This document shows positions 43,574 through 55,500 of a stretch of DNA of 64,000 bases, one piece after another. The stretch comes from Echiichthys vipera (Eukaryota > Chordata > Actinopteri > Perciformes > Trachinidae): positions 18,643,953 to 18,707,952 of the forward strand of contig OY829668.1 in the NCBI GenBank assembly GCA_963691815.1, read 5' to 3'. Made by a program: the position numbers and the translations under genes. Positions within the stretch are counted from its first letter, which is position 1; the number at the start of each line of letters is the position of its first letter. The notes below the pieces were generated by a model that worked only from the letters and a program-made list of their open reading frames with translations, had not been told where the DNA came from and did no database searches.

Positions 43574-46241
43574 TTCAAGATTCAAGATTCAAGAAGCTTT
43601 ATTTATCCCGAGGGAAGTTATTGTGCAACAGAGTAACAATAAGCATAAAAACATAAATCAAATCAAATAAGCTAACATAAAATAAGTCAAACAATTAACT
43701 AAGCGTGACAGAGTGCAAAAGACAATATGGTTGAGCGTAGGTATATACAAAAGACAACAATACGCAGTGTGCCGTTTAGCAGCATACTGAAATAAAATAA
43801 GTACAAACTAAATAAACTAAATAAGTGGTAAGGGGCGATAAGTGAAAACAGTGTTGTAAATGTAGCAGCATTTCCTACAGTACTAAGTGATTGTATGGCA
43901 CAGTGAAGTGTAGCAGCAGTAAGTTACAGTACCACTAAATAAAGTGATGTAGTGGTGATATAAAGTGACAGTAGCAGCATTTCTCACTTAAGTAAGTGAC
44001 AGTACAACTGTGTAAAGTGGTGCAGTAATGATATAAAGTGACAAAGTGACATTTTCAGGATACAGTGTTTCCACTGTTACTTACCTGACCGGGGGAGATG
44101 AATTATAAAGTTTGATGGCAACCGGTAGATAAGACTTCCCCTGTCGTTCAGTGTTACACCGGGGGAGAATGAGTCTATGACTGAAGGTGCTTCTGATGGA
44201 GGTCAGCAGATGGTGGAGAGGATGAGACTTGTTGTCCAGGATGCTGTGCAGTTTAGACAGCATCCTCCTCTCAGACACCGCCACCAAAGAGTCCAGTTTG
44301 ACCCCCAGGACGGAGCCAGCCTTCCTGATGATCTTGCTGATCCTCTTGGCGTCTGCTGCCCTCAGTCTGCTGCCCCAGCAAACAACAGCAAAGAAGATGA
44401 CACTGGCTACCACCGACTGATAGAACATCCTCAGCATGGTGTTACATACATTGAATGACCAGAGCCTCCTCAGGAAATAGAGACGACTCTTGCCCTTCTT
44501 GTAGACAGCCTCAGTGTTCTTGGACCAGTCCAGTTTGTTGTCCAGGTATACTCCAAGGTATTTGTAATCATGGACAACATCCACAGTCACGCCGTTGCTG
44601 GAGATGGGTGTGGGGGCAGATTTACTCCTGCGGATATCCACCACTAGCTCCTTAGTCTTGGTGGCGTTTAGAATCAGGTGATTAGCTGCACACCAGTCGA
44701 CAAAGGAGTCCACAACACCCCTGTATTCCTCCTCCTTTCCCTTACTGACACAGCCAACAATTGCAGAATCGTCAGCAAACTTCTGCAGGTGGCAGGACTC
44801 AGAGAGGAGCTGAAAGTCTGAGGTGTACAGGGTGAACAGAAATGGGTAAAGAACAGTTCCCTGTGGAGCTCCAGTACTGCTGACCACAGTGTCAGACACT
44901 CCGTCCTGCAGTCTGACATACTGTGGTCGACCCGTCAAGTAATCTGTACTTGACGGGTAATCCGTCTCTGAAGGCCCTCTTCTTCGCATTCAGCAGGACC
45001 TTGATTTCTCTGGTGACCCACGGCTTGTTATTTGGGAAACAGCGTACAGTCACTGTAGGAACAACGCTGACCACACAGAAATTGATATACCCTGTTATGC
45101 AGTCTGTGAGATCATCAAGGTCCTCTCCATGTGAATTACAGAGCAAATCCCAGTCAGTAAGTTCAAAGCAGCCCTGTAACGCTTTATCTCCTCACAGTCC
45201 TGGTGGTCACAGGAAGCCGCTGGACTTAGGGCTTATACAGGGGCTGCAGGTGGATGAGGTTGTGGTCTGATCTTTCAAGAGGAGGAAGGGCAGTGGATCT
45301 GTAAGCCTCCTTAACATTAGCATACAGCAGGTCCAGTGTCTTGTTTTCCCTGGTGGGACAGTCCACAAACTTGAAAGTGGGCAGTGTTGCAGCCAGAGTG
45401 ATGTGGTTGAAGTCCCCAGATATTGCAATGAATGCGTCTGGGTGCAGTGTCTGAAGTCCCGCGACGATGGTGTGGATGACGTCACTCGTGCGCGCCGCGT
45501 TTGCAGTCGGAGGAATGTAAACAACCAGAACAATGACGTGTGAAAACTCCCTCGGCAAATAATATGGCCTCAGACTCACGGCAAGCAGCTCAATGTCCGG
45601 GCTACACACACGTTCCTTTAGAGTAACGTGTCCAGGATGACACCACTTGTTGTTAATAAGAATAGCAAGTCCCCCAACTTTTCTCTTGCCACTCTCACTG
45701 TGACTCCTGTCCGCCCGAACAGTCTGAAAGCCGTCCACAGTTACGTTAGAGTTCGGGATGTCCTCGTGGAGTCATGTCTCTGTGAAACACAGCACACTGC
45801 TCACACGATACATCCACTGAGTCTTCACCAGGCCCGCCAGCTCGTCCATCTTATTAGCCAACGACCTCATGTTCCCCATGGTGATGGAAGGGAGAGATGG
45901 TTTGTATCTCCTCCTCTTTTCCCGTTGTTTACGTCCAGCCTTACATCCCCTGTACTTTCTCCTCAGTTCTGTGGGGATTTCAGGCCTCTCCCGCATTAGC
46001 GCCGTTGGTGCTAGCGACAACAGACGGAGACGCGGTCGGCAAAAATAGTCCCAAGGATGAGACAAACGGACATAAAACACGTGAGAAAGTTCACAAACAT
46101 AGTTGGCTGAGGTTAGCACGACGACTTACAGGAAAAAGCACTAATAAAAAGACAGTAAAATAAGATAAAATAGCAAAAAGTGCGGAAAGGAGAGAGAGCA
46201 ACTGTTGCTGGCTGCCGCTTTACACAGCGCCGGAACCGGAA
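43574..46241 (-). mobile_element. Rex1/CR1-group LINE (copy 3), internally deleted
   Basis: Minus-strand order: N-terminal basic region and MGNMRSLANKMDEL (near 45860), endonuclease with FTETW, SGDFNHITL (near 45400) and ERSDHN (near 45260), a linker (NFCVVSVVPTVTV near 45070), then a jump to RT. RT has DYLTGRPQYVRL (near 44920), GAPQGTVLYP (near 44860) and FADDSAIVG (near 44780). The RT fingers and the catalytic FDFSSAF block are deleted near 44940. The tail repeats TCTTGAA. TGAGT lies on both sides (43569-43573, 46242-46246), a candidate target duplication inside L1. Confidence 0.85.
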
Positions 46242-46246
46242 TGAGT

Positions 46247-47091
46247 CTTTGTTGTGCAAGACTGATGATATTGAATAATCTTCGTAAATTATCAGAGGCA
46301 TGTCTTTTCTTAATAAATCCTGACTGGTCGGGATGTATTAAAGTGGAGATACCTTTTTCTAATCTGATCAGTAGAGCTTTGGTGATGATTTTTAAGTCTT
46401 TGTTTATGAGTAAAAACAGGTGGTAGCTGGAAGGTTGTGTGAATTATTATTATCTATCAAGTGTTTCTGCGTCTGGTTTTGATAGTTTGGGTAAGTCCAG
46501 GTTATTAAAGAATTATTGTAATTCTGATGGCTTGGGATCTGTATCTGAGGAGTTTAAGTTAGTGTAAAAAGTGTGAAAGATGTTATTTATTTCCTGTGGG
46601 TTTTGGGTAGTTTTGCCTATTGACTTTCCATAGTTGAGATTATTGTTGTTTTTTTTACGCTGTAGTTGACTGTAGCTAAATATTTGTTTGGTGTATTGCT
46701 ATTTTTAAAGTTGTCGTACTTTAGTTCCTGTTTGTGTTTAGAATATGATATTATTTGTCCTCTGATAACTGCCTTACCGGTTTCCCATTGTACTGAAAAT
46801 GAAATTTTGGGGAGTCGTTCAATTCCAAGAAGGATGCCTACTCTTTCTGTATAAAAGCAGTATAATAAGAGTCTCGGAGTAATGAGGTTTTAAAACGCCA
46901 ACAGGAAGAGTATTTTACAGATGATTCAATTTTTATGGACAGGGATACAGGAGCGAGAATGATTGATGTAGTGGAGAAAAATAAAGTGTATTCTCTTGAT
47001 GATGGGTCACTCAATCTCCAACTGTCACCAAGACCAAAATCTGTCATGTATTGTTTTAGCAGTTCAGTAGAGTGTGTGGAAGATATAGATC
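46247..47091 (-). pseudogene. L1-type ORF2: endonuclease end and RT start
   Basis: Minus-strand reading: STELLKQYMTDFGLGDSWRL (near 47050), decayed text of the endonuclease-RT linker (PSELQ, LDLPKLSK near 46480), then RT fingers with HPDQSGFI-like sequence (near 46325) and a LRRLFNI segment near 46270. It meets the Rex1-like insertion at 46246. Confidence 0.75.
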
Positions 47092-47174
47092 TGGTCACTC
47101 ACACTCCCCTCGTGCTCACTCACACTCACCTCGTGATGACCCTATAGAACAGGGGAATGCTCAGTTCCTCATTT

Positions 47175-47214
<40 letters not shown>

Positions 47215-47602
47215 ACACACACTCATAAACTGACAATTTCATGTGGTGCAACACAGACACATCTGTTCTCTCTAGATATCCATATAGGGACATGCACTAG
47301 TCTCCCCCACACAGCTTTTAAAGTTAGAATGTGTTACCAGGCAGATTAACGCCCATTGCCGCCCCCCTTTTCTTTAAGGCATTACCATCGAAAGAAGGGT
47401 ACTTAAGCCTCTACCACTAGACAATAACAGACTCCTCTGATGTATGACCTGGTTTGTGTTGTATCAGAACTTGTCTCCGCTTCGCAAAGTGCTTCAATAA
47501 AGATATTGGTGTGATCTCAAGCTATCATCTCAAGATCTCTTCTTCTATCCTCCGATCAACGGACCCGGGGAGGTGACTGCAGGTTGATCTCAACAAGTGC
47601 CA
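47092..47602 (+). repeat. Solo retroviral-type LTR, 511 bp
   Basis: It begins TGGTCACTC, ends AAGTGCCA, and is flanked by AGATC (47087-47091) and GGATC (47603-47607), a 4-bp identical core. The poly(A) signal AATAAA is at 47496-47501. It splits the L1 endonuclease frame. No family match is recognised elsewhere in the window. Confidence 0.75.
47177..47222 (+). repeat. (CA)n microsatellite
   Basis: Nearly perfect CA run inside the solo LTR. Confidence 0.9.
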
Positions 47603-48080
47603 GGATCGTAGATTGTGGGGTTGATTTCTGTATTGAAATCGCAACCGATCTGTAGACTCTTGTAATGTAGAGAAAAATGTTGGGAAGAAGGATAGATTGT
47701 TGGTGGTGGGACCATATATGTTGGCAAGTGTAAATTTTTTGTTGTAGATGGTTGCAGTAATAATGATGTATCGTCCTTCTGGATCAGTTATTGTAGAGTG
47801 GTGGATTAAAGGGATTATTTTATTTACTAAGATACAGACACCTCTTCGTCTGCTGTTGTAAGTGGCTGAGAAAGCTTGGTTGAATTGTTGGGATTTAAGA
47901 ATTTGTTAACTGGAGCTAGCTAGATGGGTTTTTGTAATAAACATATATCTGCCTTTAATTTGATGAGATGGTTTAAAATTCATGTCCTCTTGGGCCGGGC
48001 ATGAATACCGCGCGCATTCGATGTTACCAAGTTAAGTGTCTGTGTCTTGTTAATATCAATACAATGATATAATACAGAGT
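47603..48080 (-). pseudogene. L1-type ORF2 endonuclease, N-terminal part
   Basis: Minus-strand reading starts LNLVTSNARGIHARPKR (near 48035). Then come ILNHLIKLKADICLLQ (near 47960), SRRRGVCILVNKIIP (near 47840) and DPEGRYIIITATI (near 47780), the usual APE-type endonuclease blocks. It lies right at the ORF2 start, next to the inserted LTR at 48081. Confidence 0.75.
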
Positions 48081-48809
48081 TGTCAGAGGTGATGTGAGGC
48101 CTGGGCAGGAATGAAGACTCAGATGCGGAGGTTCCCAGATCAAACTGGTATTTATTCTAATAATCCAAAGCGCGAGGCACAGAGCCATAAACCACACAAA
48201 AAAAAGGTCTCTTCGAACAGTAGGAAAAATAATTATCAAAGTTATTAAACAAACTACAAAAGCAAGGTCGCTCCGACCAGGAGGAAAAGCTAGGTGAGCA
48301 AAAGAGCATTCAAAAAAAGGATAAAATTACTATGAAAATACAGGAAATACAAACACTTGAGCGAGAATACTAAGATCGCTATGATATGAACAAGGCTGTG
48401 GAAACGGGCTGGAAACATTCGGCATAACAGACAAAATACTCTGGCAACGAGACAAGTCAAGTCAAGTCAAGTCAAGTCACTTTTATTTATATAGCACATT
48501 TAAATACAACAGGAGTTGACCCAAAGCGCTTTACATTAGAAGAAATCAGGTTTGGGCAGGACAAGCCCAAGAATACACAGGTCTTGACAAAACAATGCAT
48601 AAAATAAGTAAAAAGAAAACAATATTAAGATCAGCAATCAGCATAGAATAAAAACAGGTGAAATAGAATCAAGCAAGAAAATAAAAGAAGTAAAAAGTAA
48701 GAAGGAGGTTAAAAGCAATAGACTAAGTGAAATAAAATATATAAAAATAAATTAAAATAGAAAATAAAAAAATAATAAATAAAAAGGCAGTGGGGATTAA
48801 GGGAGGGTG

Positions 48810-49988
48810 TTAAGGGTTGTTAAAGGCAAGAGTGAAAAGGTATGTCTTTAAATTAGACTTAAAGCTGGCAAGGGTGGTAGAGGACTTAACATGGAATGGA
48901 AGGGGATTCCACAGGTTTGGGCCAACAACAGAGAAAGCCTGGTCACCTTTTGTTTTGAGACGTGTACGGGGCACAGATAAGAGCTGTTTTGTAGATGACC
49001 GGGTCGACCTGGGGGTGGAGTGTGGGGAGAGCATTTCTACAATATAAGGGGGGGCTAAGCCATTAAGAGCTTTAAAAACAAAGAGTAAAATCTTAAAATC
49101 AATTCTGAATTTGACAGGGAGCCAGTGCAACTGAGCCAGGACTGGTATGATGTGCTCTCTCTTTTTAGTGCCGGTGAGCAATCTGGCTGCTGCATTCTGG
49201 ACCATCTGTAGTTTGTGGATATTGGTTTGAGTAAGACCTGTGTATAAAATATTGCAGTGATCAAGTCTAGAGGTAATAAAAGCATGTATGAGAATTGCAA
49301 GATCACTCTGGGTTAAAAGGGATTTAAGATTTGATATTACTCTAAGTTGATAAAAGCCACTTCTGACCACACTATTGATTTGTTTATTAAAATTCAGAGA
49401 GCTATCCAGCATGACACCAAGATTCCTGACCACAGCGTTCACGTTATGGGAGAGGGGACCAAGAGCACTGCTGAGGCTGGTGACAGAGGGAGGGGGGCCA
49501 AATATAATGACTTCTGTTTTGCTATTGTTGAGTTGTAAGAAATTGCATGCCATCCAAGATTTGATATCATTGAGGCAACTATAGAGTTTGTTTAATGTGC
49601 ATGTGGTCTGAGGGGCAACTGGGAGGTAGATCTGGGTATCATCAGCATAGCAGTGGTACTGGATGCCATATTTGTGAAAGATGGAACTGAGGGGCAGCAT
49701 GTAGAGAAAGAAGAGGAGGGGGCCGAGGATTGAGCCTTGGGGGACCCCATATTTCATGGTGGCAGAGGAAAAAGAGTGATGACCCAGTTTAACTGAAAAA
49801 GTCCTGTCTTTTAGGTAAGAGGTGAACCAGGTTAAAACAGTGCCCTCCAGCCCAACCCTATGTTCCAGCCTCTGCAGAAGGATGCCATGATCAATAGTGT
49901 CAAATACAGCACTAAGATCTAATAAAACTAGAATGGCACAGGAAACAGAGTCAGTGCAAAGCAATATGTCATTGAATACTTTTAGCAA
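48810..49988 (-). pseudogene. L2 reverse transcriptase, 392-codon open frame
   Basis: A long open frame encodes RT from the palm: LLDLSAVFDTIDHGILLQRLEH (near 49900), GVPQGSILGPLLF (near 49740) and YADDTQIYLPV (active site, near 49640). A thumb (FYQLRVISNLKSL near 49340) and the C-terminal LHWLPVKFRIDFKILLFVFKALNG (near 49100) follow. Catalytic residues are present, but the RT fingers and the link to the endonuclease are missing, so it is a fragment despite being open. Confidence 0.85.
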
Positions 49989-50015
49989 GGCAGATTCAGT
50001 ACTGTGGATCTGCCT

Positions 50016-51158
50016 TCAGTACTGATGATCTGTTAAAGCAATATCAGAGATGGAGAGATTGGCCACATCAAAACCGGAAGAGAGAACAAGGTCAAAGGTA
50101 TGGCCCTTCTGATGGGTAGGACCAGACACTGACTGTGTTAGATTAAAAGATTCTAAAACATTGATGAACTCATTGACCATTGATTTAGTTGGACAACATA
50201 TATGGATGTTAAAATCACCAACAATCAACAGTTTTTCTGATCGGGAGGCCATAGAGGAGAGAAGATCAGTAAACTCATTAATAAATAGACTAGTAGTTTT
50301 AGGGGGTCTGTAAACCAGAGCACATAATATAGGCAGGTGAACATTAAGCAGTAGTAATTGCACTTCAAATGAGGAATAGGCAGTTGTATGCAGAAAAAGA
50401 CATTTAAAAGAGTTATTATTGAATATTGTGGCTAGTCCACCTCCACGACCAGAGGCCCTGGGAGTGTTCAAGAAACCACAGTGGGGAGGACAGAGCTCTC
50501 CAAGTGGAGTTAGATCATTAGCATTGAGCCATGTTTCTGTTATGAATAGTACATCCAGTGACCTTGTGGTAAAAATGTCATTTAGGATAAATGTCTTATT
50601 GACTAGTGACCGGGCATTAAACAGGGCAAATTTAATAGGTGCGAGTAGTTCGGATGGCGGAGACCACGTGAGACCCTCGTACTTCAGTGAACGGAGAAGG
50701 GTTGTGTTCACTCCACGCGTCGGACGAGACATGGCAGTCGCGGGTCGAAGAGACCAAAGCAACGGGATGAGCGTAGATGTAGCAGACGCAGGTAGTGGGG
50801 TCGGGAACAGTTGACGAAGATTCTGGGGCACAGGCTTATCATGCCATCGACACCTAGTCGACGAGCGGGAGAGCCGCGCCGAGATGATGGTGGGAATGAC
50901 ATCAGGGGATGGAGTCGTGGAGAGGACTTTGCGGCGTGAGCTACGATGCAGGTAGCGCGGTCGCTGACGAGCGATGCCAAGGCTAGAGCAAAGTTTGTAA
51001 ATTCCATCAGGGAGTCGCAGTGGTGGCGAGTTCAACTGTAATAGTTTAGATGCAGGTAATTCCATAATCGAAGGCGACGGGGTGAAGACGCCGTGGAAGT
51101 AAATAATCCACAGTGTCCGTAGAAGGACTAGAATGTATAGTACGGGACACATAATCAA
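50016..51158 (-). pseudogene. L2 N-terminal region and endonuclease, 380-codon open frame
   Basis: A basic N-terminal region is followed by an APE-type endonuclease: FALFNARSLVNKTF (near 50610), FITETWLNANDL (near 50540), RGGGLATIFNN (near 50440), VGDFNIHI (near 50220) and ALTDHQY (near 50030). The frame ends at the junction of a central deletion just after the last catalytic-type Asp-His. No separate ORF1 is recognised. Confidence 0.8.
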
Positions 51159-51307
51159 TGGACGACAAGGTTAACCAGAAAAACACACAGCCAAGTTTGA
51201 ACCTCGCTAGCCAGCTGCTTACAAACCTACGCTAGTGATGGCAGGTCCAGGCCAACCAACCCTAGCGAGATGCAACCGAGCGTAAACAGTGAGGAAGGGG
51301 AGACTTA

Positions 51308-51818
51308 GGGCGTACTCACACTGTCCTTCCGGACCGCGACCCGGGCTTTAGGGTACTTGTCCCCCCTCCCTCTCCACCCGCGCCCCAGCCCCGTTTGTAC
51401 TCACACTGCCAGGGCCGGCCAATGCTTCTTCCTGTCCATACGCCATCACGCCGTAACATGTCACATGCATTGATGCATGTGTGTGGCTTTGAGTTTTTGT
51501 GCATCTTGTCGACTGTTTTTGGAATATTTTCATCCAACCAAATCTGCAGTAAACACTCCACCTCTGCATCACATCAACGTGAACCTTTCACCGCCATTGT
51601 TGTTGTTGTTATATGTCGGCACATGGTCCGTCCTTCTATTTACATGTCCGAACAGGCGGACATAACGCTACTGCCGTAGGGCTCGTGCTCGTGCTCGTAC
51701 ACGTGCGCACGCTCGTGCTCGTACATGTGCAAACGGCTCCGCTAAAGCCCACCTCTTTCAAGCCGACCGTGGACGGCCCGCTGGCCGCAGTTATGCGCGG
51801 AACGGGTGCACACGGCCC
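51308..51818. mobile_element. Harbinger-like MITE, 511 bp
   Basis: The left end GGGCGTACTCACACTGTCC is preceded by TTA (51305-51307). The likely right end GGCCC is followed by TTA (51819-51821), but its inverted repeat is degraded. Internal blocks are shared with 8850-9043 (CTCGTACACGTGC, CCGTGGACGGCC, GCAGTTATGCGCGGA) and with 63298-63387 (AACGTGAACCTTTC, GCCATTGTTGTTG). Confidence 0.6.
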
Positions 51819-52599
51819 TTACACACCGACACGCCGGAGAGAGCTGACGATCACGGCAGAGAGGGCTCGAGTGAGGCTGGTGAAACGCTGGGAGTCCAGG
51901 TGAGTGAAGTCGATCCAAATCAGGTTTTGTCCAGATCCAAAGCAGGTTAGGTCCAGATTGTTTGTTAGAAATGGTAAAAAAAAGTCACTTAAGTAAAAAA
52001 AGATGATAGGACATCGACAGGCTTAACGTTGCGAATTGCCTGGAATCCGGAGAGATAACAACAAACAGACGTCTCCGATGAACAGCGGCAGCTAGTTGCG
52101 CCAGCGTACGTCAACCGGAAACAACACCGCAAGAAGAAGCTCGTTATTGACAAGGGAAGACACAGACTTTATACACATGAAGGGAGGGGGACCACAGGTG
52201 GAAACAATCAAGGATCAGGGGATGACGTCAGACCGGTGACACAAGAGGAAGGGCAAGTGACCTGAAACGAGAGGAGAGTTACTTTTCAAAATAAAACATG
52301 AAATTCACAAGACAGAAAACCCAAAGACAGGACAGACCTCACCGTGGCGTGACAGGAGAAATGTGAGGATAAACAGTAAAGGGGTGAGCAGGATGTAGAG
52401 AGGAAAGAGGAGGGAGGGAGTGAGACAGAGAGGGAGAGAGAAAGGGGAAAGAATTAGATTAATCAAGGGTAAGCAAGAGAGGTAGGAAGTTCCTTTGTTA
52501 TTTACACTGGGTTGAGATTGTTATGTATACATCTTTAGTGAGAGGAGTTTAATCAATTAGGCATAAGTCCGCTTGTTATATGAGCCAGGGTATGATGGA

Positions 52600-53425
52600 G
52601 GAGACACGGAATAATTGTCCTTCTATGTAGAGTTTGTCCACAACCAGGGTGGCCCGTTCACCCTTCTGCCTGCGCTGCGCTTTTTGAGAATGGGGTACAG
52701 TACTTTACGTCTTTCACCTATTTCCTTAAACGCACTTCCTCTCAGTTCCTTTACCTTGCTTTTGACCAGTTCTTTTTGTTGGAAGTGTTCAGATTTTGCT
52801 ATGATGGGAAGAGGCCGTTATCCAGTGCGGGCTCCAAGGAGATGTATGCGGAAAAATGTGATTTCATTAACAATGTCTGCTAAGAATTTTACAGCGGACT
52901 GCATGAAGTTGCGAACTAGTGTGTCAGGGTTATCTGTCATATTTGGGGGATTTCTGAGAAGATGAGGTTATCTCTCATGCTTCGGGTTTGAATGTCCAGG
53001 ACGGTCTCTTTTAGGGTCTTGTTCCCTTTTTGTATTGTGGATATCTGGGAGCTGAGTAGCTCGACAGTGATATATAATTGTGTGTTGTCTGTTTGATTGG
53101 TTATTTGGAAATGTGTGAATTCAAGGCTGGATTTGAGTTGTTTTTTTTCCCTTGTGGAGGATGTTAAGAACGTCCAGTTTTTTGTCAGTGGATTTGCGTA
53201 CACTGACCTGTATATGCATGGTTTGAAGATTGTCAGTGTCAGTGGCTGAATCTTTCTTTTTGTGTTTGTTTGGATTGGGAGTCTGGTGAACCGAGCTGTT
53301 TTCCATTGCAAGGCGGTAGTAGTGGTTGTCAATGTATTCATCAAGGTCCTCCGCTTTGATCGGGGTGCAGTGTGTTCCTTTATGGTATTCTTTGATGGTC
53401 GGGATTTTTTTTTAGTATGTTTCAT
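52600..53425 (-). pseudogene. L1-type ORF1 (coiled-coil RNA-binding protein), broken
   Basis: From ATG 53425 the frame has a basic Ser/Lys-rich start. A helical region follows (LLSSQISTIQKGNKTLKETVLDIQ near 53030) with RSMRDNLIFSEIP, the start of the RNA-recognition part of L1 ORF1 proteins. After a stop at 52937 the homology continues in other frames to a VVDKLYI-like segment near 52620. Confidence 0.7.
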
Positions 53426-53599
53426 ATTATTTATGGTGAAAAAAAGGAAAAAAATAATAATTTAAAAATGGGAGAAAAGTTGTAGTCTGATCTAGCAGCC
53501 GGGCACCGCCATGATAAATCCAAATCTCGTCTCAGCGGTCTCGCGATCTCAGCACATCTCAGCCTTCCTGAGATGACCCTTTATTGAATTGATTTGTTT

Positions 53600-54800
53600 T
53601 CTGGGGTAAAAGAGATGCTCAGTCTGTTTTTGAAGTCTTGAATGAGAACATGCAAGGCTATAATTTCAGGGAGAAACTTGTGGCACAAACCTATGATGGG
53701 GCTGCTGTCATGGCTTCTGCTCTCAATGATTTGCAGGCAAAAGTTAAAGCAATAGCCCCCAGCCCAAAGGCTGTGCATTGCTATGCACACATATTGAATC
53801 TGGTGCTGTCTAAGGGGGCTAAATACTTATCTGAGAGCTGAATTCTTTTTTTTTTGCATCTCTCTCTGGTTTTTGCCACATTTTTCTCAAAATCCACAAA
53901 AAGGACGTCTTTTCTTGCTCAAGGTTGCCCAGCTACCTCACGGATAGTGAGCACTGCAGCAAAATATTATGATGCCCTACTGCATACTTTTGAGAAGATC
54001 ATTGCTGATAAGACCATAGATGATGACACATACGATTGTGCCAGTGGCCTTCTGATGAAACTGGAGGATTTTGAGTTAGTGTGAGACTGATGTGTTGTTT
54101 GACATTGTCCAGCAGAGATAAATTAACATTCTGTACTGGAAGAAAATAACTAAGTCTCTTCTTGCTTATGTCAAAGAAAAGAGGTCAGAGGGGGCTGTCT
54201 ATGCCGAAGCAACAGTTCTCACATTGGACCTGCAAACTGAGCCCCTGAGAAAGCGCCGGCTGTCACAACTGCAGGATCCCAAGGAGCGCTACAGAAATCT
54301 GTACATGGCCATCCTAGACAATCTTTAAGAGCAGATACTTTGGCGTTTTGCAAATTTGGAAAGCATGCGCTTCTTAGACTTCAGTCAATCCAGGGAAATT
54401 TAATGAGATGAGACAAGTGTTTCCAGAGGAGACGTGTCCTGAAAAGTTATGGCCAGTTCTTTGATTCAGGAAGACTGAGGTCTGAACTTCAGGTCCTTTA
54501 TTCAAACCAGGACTTGCAGGGCAACAGGGGAAAGCAGTGTGATTTATTGCTGTTTCTGAAAGACATGGAGTTGGACAGTGCAATGCCTCAGATGTACAAA
54601 CTGTTGTCATTTGTAGCAATATTTGGAGCTACATCTACAGGTGTAGAGAGGAGCTTCTCCTGTTTAAAGTGGCTCAAGTCTTACACCTGCAACACAATGG
54701 CCAAGGCCGTTTAAGCAGCCTAGATCTGATGGCCATTGAGAACACAACTGTCAGACCCACGGTTTTACATGGTTTGTCTTCTAGCTGCATTAAGGACAAA
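53600..54800 (+). pseudogene. hAT-family transposase, decayed
   Basis: The first frame has LVAQTYDGAAVMASALNDLQAKVKAIAP (near 53690; catalytic-type Asp in YDGA) and AVHCYAHILNLVLSKG (near 53770). Next come GCPATSRIVSTAAKYYDALLHTFEKI (near 53930) and a C-terminal dimerisation block FGATSTGVERSFSCLKWLKSY (near 54630). This matches the hAT transposases related to ZMYM1-type proteins. Frames are broken by stops near 53841, 54084 and 54330. Terminal inverted repeats were not found. Confidence 0.75.
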
Positions 54801-55317
54801 GTGCAGAACATTTTGTTTGATTATGTGTTATACATATGTATATTTATGCATGCAAAATAAAATGCACCAATTGAATAGAATGGCCCTTCAACACATAATA
54901 AGGGACATATTTGATAACTACATCTGCAGTCAATTAAAAAGGAGGTCATCAGACTTCACTACATCAGGTTTTTATTTAAACAGGGCTGGTCTAAGGTCAG
55001 TATGAACAGAGAGAGAAGAACAAGCTCTGTGTAACTGAAACTTTTGACTTTGCTCATTTTCACACAATGACAAAAACCTTTTCTCCACTCAAACTCCGTC
55101 ACAAACACTGTTTCTTCATCCAACGGTCAGTCTGACTAGCGCTATGTTGCTAACTTCCAGCTAGCACGCTAAGCTAACATGTATAGCTTTGTATGTACTG
55201 GGAGATGAGTCAGAGGAGAAACATTCACAAATAAAGGTGAACAGCACATAGTTCATTCAGACAGGATTATCCAGACACGTTCTGCTGGACGCCATCTTGC
55301 TCAAAGTTTTTTGTTTT
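54801..55317. other. No recognisable gene
   Basis: AT-rich then mixed sequence. It may hold the 3' end of the hAT element. No conserved frame. Confidence 0.4.
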
Positions 55318-55500
55318 TATTATTGGGCAATTTAGAGTTATCAATTAACCTAACACGTGCATGTCTTTGGACTGTGAGAGGAAGCCAGAGAACCCAGAGA
55401 GAACCCACGCTGACAACGGGAGAACCAAAAACTCCACACAGAAGGGCCCAAGCCCGGATTCAAACCAGGAACCCTCTTGTTGTGAGGTGACAGTGCTAAG
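55318..55500 (+). repeat. Dispersed fish repeat (GCATGTCTTTGGACTGTG type)
   Basis: It contains the very common vertebrate repeat signature GGGCAATTTAGAGT, CATGTCTTTGGACTGTGAG, AACTCCACACAGAAGGG and TGTGAGGTGACAGTGCTAA. I recognise it as a short interspersed repeat but cannot assign its class with certainty. Confidence 0.55.

Larger units (their letters stand above)
48453..51304 (-). mobile_element. L2-type LINE (type B), central deletion
   Basis: The element has a 5' leader (51159-51304), an endonuclease ORF, an RT ORF, a 3' UTR with a TTTATTTATATAGCACATTTAAA-like end and an ACTTG tail (48453-48480). The region between endonuclease end and RT is deleted near 50000. It sits inside a solo LTR. 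Confidence 0.8.
48081..52354 (-). repeat. Solo LTR (gypsy-type), split by L2 and MITE
   Basis: On the minus strand it starts TGTCACGCCACGGTGAGG (at 52354) and ends CACCTCTGACA (at 48081), with a TATA-like TGTATAAAG (52167-52177). LTR sequence proper is 48081-48452 and about 51819-52354, roughly 900 bp. No internal retrotransposon genes are present, and no clear target duplication is visible. Confidence 0.65.
43142..53575 (-). mobile_element. L1/Tx1-type LINE spread over 10.4 kb by nested insertions
   Basis: The pieces read in order on the minus strand: 5' UTR and ORF1 (53575-52355), ORF2 endonuclease (48080-47603 then 47091-46840), and RT (46840-46247 then 43572-43142). Breaks coincide with a solo LTR holding an L2 (48081-52354), another solo LTR (47092-47602) and a Rex1-like LINE (43574-46241). 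Removing them gives a near-complete LINE of about 4 kb truncated after the RT active site. Confidence 0.8.

Noticed and set aside
48076..52359. Target duplication for the LTR at 48081-52354
   Set aside because: Flanks AGAGT and GGAGA do not match.
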